From assembly GCA_018398765.1 (NCBI GenBank), contig JAHBMJ010003315.1, positions 1 through 11,565 of the forward strand: a DNA stretch of 11,565 nt, given 5' to 3'. Position 1 is the first letter of the stretch; every line of letters starts with the position of its first letter. Positions 6,243-11,565 of the stretch are shown here, one piece after another. The position numbers and the translations under genes are program-made. Origin of the DNA: Chromera velia (lineage: Eukaryota > Sar > Chromeraceae). Under the pieces are notes generated by a model that saw nothing but the letters and a program-made list of their open reading frames with translations, was not told the DNA's origin and did no database searches.

Positions 6243-7899
6243 GATGGTGATATATCAGTTAAAAGAGTCAAAAATGCGGTGCAAACACGCAAAAGGACTG
6301 AAGGCTCAGACTGAGATGAGCCGATCTGTGAATGAAGGTCAGGCGGTCTCTCGGCGTAGCCAATGACGTGGCTTTGTCGTCTTTCCTCCGTCCCGTCACA
6401 GAAGAGCAGACAGGCAAAGACGCTGATGGGAAAGGTGGTTGTCTGTTGATAGCTCACAGAATTCCTCTTTCCCGCTGAAAAAAGTCTGCCCACCAGGGTC
6501 ATGCAGTGACATGCACTGCAGAGAAAGAATCCCACACAGATGGACACATGCAGTCATTCCTCGACACTTAAGTCGAGGGCCGCGGGGCCATGCATGGAGG
6601 CCCCGGCCAGGCCCCGGCATGGCCCTCGTGCATGATCCCAATTTCCACTGCGTGCGAACTCCCTGAGTGCGAGAAGTTTTTGAATTCTTCTGACCGTGTT
6701 GACACTTTCTGTGCCCCCCAAGTTCTAAACGCAGACAGAGTCTGCGACTTTCCGGGACATCCCGAACACTCATGAAGCTTTTCTCCTTCCTTCTTTTTAA
6801 AGCAGCTTTCTTTGAAGATTCTTTCCTTTGTCGGTCACCTGTCGGACAGACCAAGCAACCTTGACCTCTTCCGTGCCTTGCTGTGATACTGTGACGTGCG
6901 CACTCGCGTACCAACGGGAAAGCACAAACCGTCAGAAAATTCATCTGGTTTTGACAAGCATTTCTTTGCCAAAGGGATCAAGGACGGAGAGCAAGAGGCA
7001 GAGTAGAGAGACAAGAGAAACAGAGCACCCTGAAGGGTCACGCCTTCTTCAAGTGGCTTCGTTCTATCTCCATCTCTACACCTCCTTTCTTGAGGAGCTG
7101 TTTGCTGCTCCACCTAGCAGACACGAGACAGCTTCACAGTCTGGTCCGATCAGAAGACCTTCTCAGGAGAGAGGGAGTGCCTTCTCGACCGACCAGAAGA
7201 AGCCCTCGATCGAAGTATGATTGCTCAGACAACCATCGGTTTCGAACACCAACCTTCTGACACTTACACCCATGCCCCCCCTCCTCCAAACGCGGCCAAA
7301 GCAGTATCTACCGCCAAGTCAAAGGTCCGTCAAGAGGCTTTCGTCTTCTGAGAGCTGGATAAGGAAGGTACACGCATGCAGACGCACAGGCACACACACA
7401 AAGCCTGCACCCATGGGCGCACAGTTTTCCTCTTCTCATTGGCCATTTCTACCAGCGAGTCGGTTGAGGGCGTGAGACTGCCGCGAGACTGGCCCTCTAG
7501 GGACGCAATTGCTTTTTCGTGATCGCAGTTTAAAGGATGGTTTCTTCTGCGGTTGTCTGGATAATGTCCTGATAGTTTCTCCCCTTGTTCACCGAAAAAA
7601 TGGTTCAACCATCCTCTAGTTAGATACTCACATAGCCCGAGGGACCTTTTCCGTCTCCCAGTCCATTCTTCAGCCTCAATGCGTCCCTCTTTCCGTAGCT
7701 CTCTCGTCTCTGTATACCCGTGCGTCCTTTTCCGCCTCTGTGGCTGCCTGCGCGTCCTTCTTTCTGCCTTCCTGTTTGCTTCTCTGCATGCCTGCGGATA
7801 CAGGCAGAAGGACGGCATGCATGGTGAATGAATGACAGAAGGAATGAATGTATTTCTTCTTCTGCTGCTTCAATGTGGTCTCTGTGGGTGCAGAGCGAG
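6243..7899. promoter_or_regulatory. Divergent intergenic spacer (1.66 kb), presumed promoters of both genes
   Basis: It lies between the two start codons, which face away from each other. Open frames are present on both strands (e.g. 6396-6944 minus, 6828-7220 plus), but none shows a recognisable family. No tRNA or TATA-type element was identified with confidence. Short inverted repeats cluster at 6502-6625. A 5' UTR intron of the carrier gene may end at 7893. Confidence 0.5.
6502..6625. repeat. Cluster of three short inverted repeats, partly GC-rich
   Basis: Three hairpin-forming pairs follow in a row: TGCAGTG/CACTGCA at 6502-6508 and 6514-6520; TCGAC/GTCGA at 6561-6565 and 6572-6576; and GGGCCATGC/GCATGGCCC at 6585-6593 and 6617-6625, the last enclosing a GGCCCCGG-rich loop. 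They lie 260-385 nt upstream of the transcarboxylase start. A regulatory role is only a guess. Confidence 0.6.
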
Positions 7900-8126
7900 A
7901 TGTCGTTAGAGGACCGCCTCGACTGGGAGGAGTACAAAGGAGACACTCCTTTTTGGGAACATGCCCTCGCAGGGAGCGCTGCGGGCGTGATGGAGCACGT
8001 CGCGGTTTTCCCTCTCGACACCATCAAAACGCGTATGCAGGCACTGAGCAGAGCACCCGGGGCGTCTTCCATGAGGCTCGCAGCGCAGTCGGTTCTTGCG
8101 GAGGGCGGCGTACGGAGTCTGTTTAG
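7900..8126 (+). CDS. Carrier exon 1: helix 1 and first matrix signature
   Basis: Residues 1-75 plus two bases of Arg76. It contains HALAGSAAGVMEHVAVFPLDTIKTRMQ, the classic first repeat, then AEGGVRSLF at the matrix helix. A CAG ending at 7893 lies just upstream of the ATG after a pyrimidine-rich stretch, so a 5' UTR intron could end there. Donor gtgcgt at 8127 (phase 2). Confidence 0.9.
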
Positions 8127-8946
8127 GTGCGTGCGTCAATCAGTATGTGGGCCTGTGGGGGGGGCCTGTGGGGGGAACCTGACAGGCATTCGTGCTGACA
8201 GGCCAACCTGGTCTCTTCATTCATTCTGTGCCTGCCTGCCTGCCTGCCTGCCTGCCTGAGAGAAAGAGGGATATGTATGACATTCCTTTCTTTCTCTGTG
8301 TGTACTTTCTTCTGCTTGTCCTTTTTTTTACTTTTCTCGTCCCCTCCTCACCTCCCTTCGTCTCTCTCTCTCACTCTTTCTTTTGGGTACTTTCGATGTA
8401 CTTGCTTGCTTGCTGTCGGTGGAATGAACGAACGAACGAACGAACGAACATGTGCATGCATGCATGCAGAGGTGTTGGGGCCATCACATGGGGCTGCGTC
8501 CCTGCGCATGCCGCTCTGTTCTCGAGTTACGAATTCACAAAGTCCGCACTTGGCGTCAGCGCTGACGGGCACTACCCTCTGAGGGCCGCTGTGTGCGGCG
8601 CCGCGTCTACGTTCTCTCACGACATCATCCTCACACCCATGGACGTCGTCAAACAGAGACTCCAACTCGGGTGCTTTCGGTCGGTCGGTCCGTTGGTCGG
8701 TCGGTAGATTCGTTACATGCAAAACACGCTGGGTATGCAGTGTTTGTTGGTGCATGGGTGTTTCTTCGTTGCTGCCCCCCCCGGGCCTCTTCTGTCCCTC
8801 TCGCTTCCTTCCTTCCCCGTCTCTTTCTCTTGCCTTTTTGCCACTCACTCCTAGTCGTTTTGGAGGGGATGGGATGGGATGGGATGGGGGAGAAATGATC
8901 CCTCAGGCTATGTGACTCTTTCTTCACTGTACTCTTATTTCTGTCC

Positions 8947-8983
<37 letters not shown>

Positions 8984-11141
8984 TGCCTGTTTGTGCAGGA
9001 ATTCATTTGACTGTCTTGTCGGGATCGCTCGCACGGAGGGCATCCAGGCCCTGTTCCGTTCTATGCCGACGACCCTTCTGATGAATTTACCCTACGGGGC
9101 CGTGATGGTGGCCGTGAACGAGAGTCTGAAGGAGTACATGGGCATCAACGCATCATGGGAACATGGCAGTGCCACCTCAGCCCCTTCCCAGCAGCAGCAC
9201 AGCTCCGCCTCCTCCTCTACTGTTACCGGGGTCTCCTCAAATTTGTCGCAGATTGAGGCAAAAGCCCAGGCAGAGGGGAGGGCTGTCTCCAGAGGGGATC
9301 TCACCTTGTGTACTGATCATGCACGACAACTGGAATCTGAGATTGAACGAGAGGCAGCAGAGAGGGGGGGTGGGATGAGAGGGTCGGGTCCGGTCTCTGT
9401 CTCTTCTTCTTCTTCTTCATCCTCGAGCTCTTCTGCTTCTTCTTCTTCTGCCCCTCTTCTTTCCCCTTTTCTCAGAGTGGCGGAGGTCGAGGAGAGATTT
9501 CACAGGCGGCGGAACGCAGGGGGGGCCAAGCCCGTGTCGGTTGGCGCCGCCACTACCGAACCAGTGTTGGTGGAGGCGGAAAGCCCCCAGGCTCAGGACC
9601 GAGTGACGCACGCATCCTGTTGCGTGTGCATGAGCCAACACCAGACCGCTCTGATAGAAACGCAGGACGCCCCTGGGGAGTTCGAAAGACTCCCCCTCTA
9701 CTTTCTTGCAGCAGGTTTGTGTGTACGTGTGTTTTTTTGTTTGTTTGTTTGTTTGTTCGTTCGTTTGTTTGTTTGTTTGTTTGTTCGTTTGTTTGTTTGT
9801 TTAGTTGTTTGTTTGTCCGTTCGTTCGTTTGTTTGTTTGTTTGTTCGTTTGTTTGTTTGTTCGTTTGTTTGTGTGGCCCTCTTTCTCTGACGGATCTGCT
9901 GGAAGGAACACCCTCCCTTTTTCACTCTTTCGCTCCTGTCCTTGTTTCTATTACATATCTGAGAAGGTAGTCGTTTGTGCATGCATGTTTTGAGTGTTCT
10001 TTACTTTTCAGAAGGTGTGTTGACTTGTCTGCGTTTTTGTGCACCGTATTCATAACGCAGAAATAATTGATTGGGGCATGGCAACAGTATCGCAGGTGCG
10101 CTTGGACTGTTCAGATGCGACTGCAGAGCGTGGATTGTTTGTGTGCCCTTCCTTGTAGTTGGCTGGTGAATTGCTTGTTTGTGCTTTTCCTTATTGGCTT
10201 CCTTCTCTTCTCTCAGGATTGAGTGGGGGGGTGGCGGCTGCCATGACAACTCCGTTTGACGTGATCAAGACCCGACTGCAGACACAGGACGCATGTGTGA
10301 GGAGAGAGACGGTCGGTCTGTCGGTCTGTTTGCCTGTCTGTCTGTCGGTGTGTTGTTCATCTGTCTGTGCTGCGTCTGTTTCTTTGACTTTTCCTGTGTG
10401 TGATATGTTTATGGTGGAGGTTCAGGTTCACCGTGCGTGTGGGTGAAGCGCAATGCAGATTTCTCGTGTGGTTCTCGTTCTGTCTCACTGCCCTCCTGTT
10501 TCTCCCCTTCTTTCAGTGACTGACAATTGACGCACGCAAGGACGCATCCAAACTTTGCGTGCGTCAATTGCGTGCGTCAATTCTCCCCTTCTTCCAGTGA
10601 CAGACAAATGAATACCGTGAAAGCAAAGCGACGAGAGGGAACGTATTGATCGGATAAAAACATATTTCAGTAATAGATCCCTCCCGCCCGCTCCCCTCTC
10701 AACACCTCTTTCGGATCACAAATCCAAAGCGGAAACAGATTTCTAGGTCCTTCTCGTGAGTTCCAATGACGAGAGAAGCCAGAACCTTGCGTGCGTCAAC
10801 CGACGGAATGATGAGTTGGTTGTGATTTCTTTCTTTTCTCATCACACGGGTGGCTCGCTGCGCCGCATGGATGGATATCTGCATGCATGCAGGTGCCCCG
10901 ACCTATGCGTGAGTTGGGGTGTCCCTCTTCGGGCCGGTGCGACATGCGGTCTCCTGTGTACGTGGACTTCACCTCCACTTTCCGTTCTATCTTGAGGGAC
11001 GAAGGGATGGCGGGGTTCTTCAGAGGCGTGTCTGCACGGGTAGCTCTGGCAGTACCCTCTGCCGCGATCTGCTGGGGCACCTATGAGACGGTGAAGTGGG
11101 GTTTGCATCACCTGAACCAGAGCGAGAGAGAGGGAAGGTAG
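7900..11141 (+). CDS. Mitochondrial carrier family protein, mitoferrin-like, with large inter-helix insertion
   Basis: Five exons: 7900-8126, 8470-8670, 8999-9714, 10217-10296, 10893-11141, giving 490 residues (typical carriers have about 300). The three carrier signatures are PLDTIK (38-43), PMDVVK (132-137) and PFDVIK (394-399). Six helices lie at roughly 20-43, 78-98, 112-135, 164-186, 376-398 and 449-478. Mitoferrin-like features are MEHVAVFPLD, with His33 where Mrs3/4 have a functional His, PAHAALFSSYE with His89, and TPMDVVKQRLQ as in plant mitoferrins. The role would be iron import across the inner mitochondrial membrane (inferred). The third Mrs3/4 His, on helix 5, appears to be Tyr here. 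A ~180-residue Ser-rich insertion sits between helices 4 and 5. The ATG at 7900 matches the usual short N-terminus; an in-frame ATG at 7828 would add 24 residues. Another iron or S-adenosylmethionine carrier relative is possible. Confidence 0.92.
8127..8469 (+). other. Carrier intron 1
   Basis: 343 nt. The donor is GTGC-GTGC-GTC. The interior has CTGC (8230-8258), a long pyrimidine stretch, TTGC (8402-8414), GAAC (8425-8449) and TGCA (8453-8469) repeats; the last ends in the acceptor CATGCAG. Confidence 0.92.
8470..8670 (+). CDS. Carrier exon 2: helices 2 and 3
   Basis: Residues 76-142 plus two bases of Gly143. GVGAITWGCVPAHAALFSSYE is helix 2; CGAASTFSHDIILTPMDVVK is helix 3 with the second signature. 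Acceptor catgcag ends at 8469 and donor gtgctt starts at 8671; both are phase 2 and rejoin LFRGVGA and LQLGNSF. Confidence 0.92.
8671..8998 (+). other. Carrier intron 2
   Basis: 328 nt. GGTC tetranucleotides (8678-8705) follow the donor. A GGGAT pentanucleotide array (8864-8890) and a GT microsatellite (8949-8979) precede the acceptor TTTGTGCAG. Confidence 0.92.
8999..9714 (+). CDS. Carrier exon 3: helix 4 and the inserted domain
   Basis: Residues 143-381 plus one base. RTEGIQALFRSMPTTLLMNL and PYGAVMVAVNESLKEYM form the matrix helix and helix 4. About 180 residues with no carrier homology follow (Gln/Ser-rich, an acidic/basic stretch, a Ser tract at 278-293, then CCVC at 350-353) before PLYFLAAG opens helix 5. 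Acceptor gtgcag ends at 8998; donor gtttgt starts at 9715 (phase 1). A possible internal intron at 9383-9475 is discussed separately. Confidence 0.88.
9715..10216 (+). other. Carrier intron 3
   Basis: 502 nt. Donor gtttgt runs into a TTTG/TTCG tetranucleotide array (9732-9871). The remaining 340 nt hold no coding signal. The acceptor CTTCTCTCAG is the most conventional in the window. Confidence 0.92.
9732..9871. repeat. TTTG/TTCG tetranucleotide array
   Basis: About 35 units of TTTG with regularly scattered TTCG and TCCG variants, near the 5' end of carrier intron 3. Because the period is 4, all three plus frames give similar Phe/Val/Cys/Leu repeats, which explains the open frames here. Confidence 0.96.
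10217..10296 (+). CDS. Carrier exon 4: helix 5 and third signature
   Basis: Residues 382-408: GLSGGVAAAMTTPFDVIKTRLQTQ, the third carrier repeat. Acceptor ctctcag ends at 10216 after a good pyrimidine tract. Donor gtgagg at 10297 (phase 0) was preferred over gtcggt at 10312, which is also phase 0 and would add five residues to the matrix loop. Confidence 0.87.
10297..10892 (+). other. Carrier intron 4
   Basis: 596 nt. Donor gtgagg is followed by GGTC/TGTC repeats (10310-10350). Mid-intron is the duplicated palindromic structure at 10500-10607, then about 200 nt of non-repetitive sequence without a recognisable gene, and finally the acceptor CTGCATGCATGCAG. Confidence 0.9.
10500..10607. repeat. 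27-bp direct repeats flanking a 54-bp inverted-repeat element
   Basis: Positions 10500-10526 and 10581-10607 match at 25 of 27. The 54 bp between them (10527-10580) begins with TTGACGCACGCAA and ends with its exact complement TTGCGTGCGTCAA. A second copy of the right arm (10555-10567) allows a 16-bp perfect hairpin at 10524-10539 with 10555-10570. Confidence 0.94.
10893..11141 (+). CDS. Carrier exon 5: matrix loop, helix 6 and C-terminus
   Basis: Residues 409-490 and TAG stop. A Cys/Arg/Pro-containing loop leads into YVDFTSTFRSILRDEG and then FFRGVSARVALAVPSAAICWGTYETVKWGL, the standard helix 6 block of mitoferrins. The C-terminus, ending SEREGR, is close to the family's usual end. Acceptor is catgcag, ending at 10892 (phase 0). 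Confidence 0.92.
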   Translation: MPRPMRELGCPSSGRCDMRSPVYVDFTSTFRSILRDEGMAGFFRGVSARVALAVPSAAICWGTYETVKWGLHHLNQSEREGR

Positions 11142-11565
11142 GAGGTAGGAGGCTGGAAGGGGGGAATGAAGGGAAAGTGGTACCTTGTTTGTCTGCGTGA
11201 GCGCATGTGTGGAGAGGGAGGGACTGAAGGAGATGAAGAAAGGGGGGGAGGGAAGTGGAAAGCCTGCAGAGACCATAGCAGCAGAGAGGAAGGCCGTGCT
11301 TCATGATTGGAGGAAGGAGGGGGCTTGTTTGTCTCTCTCTTTCACCTCTTTGTTTTGCTTAGTCAATCAATCATTTGCTTTCGTGTTGTGCCAAGACAGT
11401 AATGCGGGCAGGAGGGTTTTTCGAGTTGTTCTTGTTCTTGCAGTTCTTTTCGGCAGGGGGGGCAGCTGCTGAGTTGCCTGAGTGTCTGTTTGGCTTCAAT
11501 TTTGCATTCTTTTGACCACACACACACACACACAGAGAGAGGGGAGGGGGCGGGGGGGGGGGGGG
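11142..11565. other. 3' flank of the carrier gene
   Basis: Downstream of the TAG stop: purine-rich sequence, then T-rich, then an AC microsatellite (11517-11534) and a G-run at the window edge (11548-11565). No AATAAA signal and no further gene were seen. Confidence 0.6.

Noticed and set aside
6396-6944. 182-codon minus-strand open frame in the divergent spacer
   Set aside because: Cys/Arg/Gly-rich, low-information translation, no recognisable domain, crosses the GC-rich hairpins; no splice structure supports it.
7229-7260. tRNA T-loop-like GGTTTCGAACACC
   Set aside because: No matching D-arm, anticodon arm or acceptor stem at the proper distance.
7330-7818. 162-codon minus-strand open frame
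   Set aside because: Arg/Lys-rich translation of pyrimidine-rich DNA; no domain recognised.
9715-9890. In-frame read-through of carrier exon 3 into a Phe/Val/Cys/Leu repeat
   Set aside because: It would destroy helix 5, while splicing 9714 to 10217 restores the third carrier repeat perfectly.
9698-9982. TNKQTNKR repeat protein on the minus strand of the TTTG array
   Set aside because: Any frame through a tetranucleotide array is open and repetitive; it lies in an intron of the carrier gene.

Overview
The window is nuclear DNA of a microbial eukaryote. It holds two intron-rich, protein-coding genes in divergent orientation, separated by about 1.66 kb. Introns are 98-609 nt, all GT-AG, and packed with microsatellites (AG, AC, TA, GTCA, TTTG, GAAC, TGCA). 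The regular GT-AG boundaries argue against a dinoflagellate nucleus. The protein content and the repeat style remind me of a chromerid alga such as Chromera, but that is an impression of moderate weight and not something the sequence proves.

Minus strand, 6242 down to the left window edge: a large fusion enzyme. I reconstruct nine exons (932 codons so far), and every junction is phase-consistent and domain-consistent. The order is an AccD-like carboxyltransferase beta domain, an AccA-like carboxyltransferase alpha domain, an Ala/Lys-rich linker, and the start of a pyruvate-carboxylase/transcarboxylase 5S-type domain. There is no biotin carboxylase. The C-terminus, where a biotin carrier domain would be expected, lies beyond position 1. 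This is the architecture of the predicted biotin-dependent transcarboxylase described from Giardia and Entamoeba, expected to move a carboxyl group between oxaloacetate and acetyl-CoA (giving pyruvate and malonyl-CoA) without ATP.

Plus strand, 7900-11141: a mitochondrial carrier family protein of five exons and 490 residues, most like mitoferrin (Mrs3/Mrs4, SLC25A28/37, plant MIT). It has three PxDxxK signatures and an unusual ~180-residue insertion between helices 4 and 5. The divergent spacer has no recognisable gene. It carries short GC-rich inverted repeats and presumably both promoters. I see no functional link between the two genes other than their sharing this spacer.

The most unusual DNA-level feature is a recurring structure: a 27-50 bp direct repeat flanking a 54-87 bp palindromic or inverted-repeat insert. 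It occurs three times. Two copies sit at the two ends of minus-gene intron 6 and duplicate the exon edge together with its splice site, so a complete small GT-AG intron with its exon flanks is nested inside the larger one. The third is in carrier intron 4. Splice donors largely follow GTNNGT and often run straight into GTNN tetranucleotide repeats. Many acceptors are preceded by TGCATG-type motifs.
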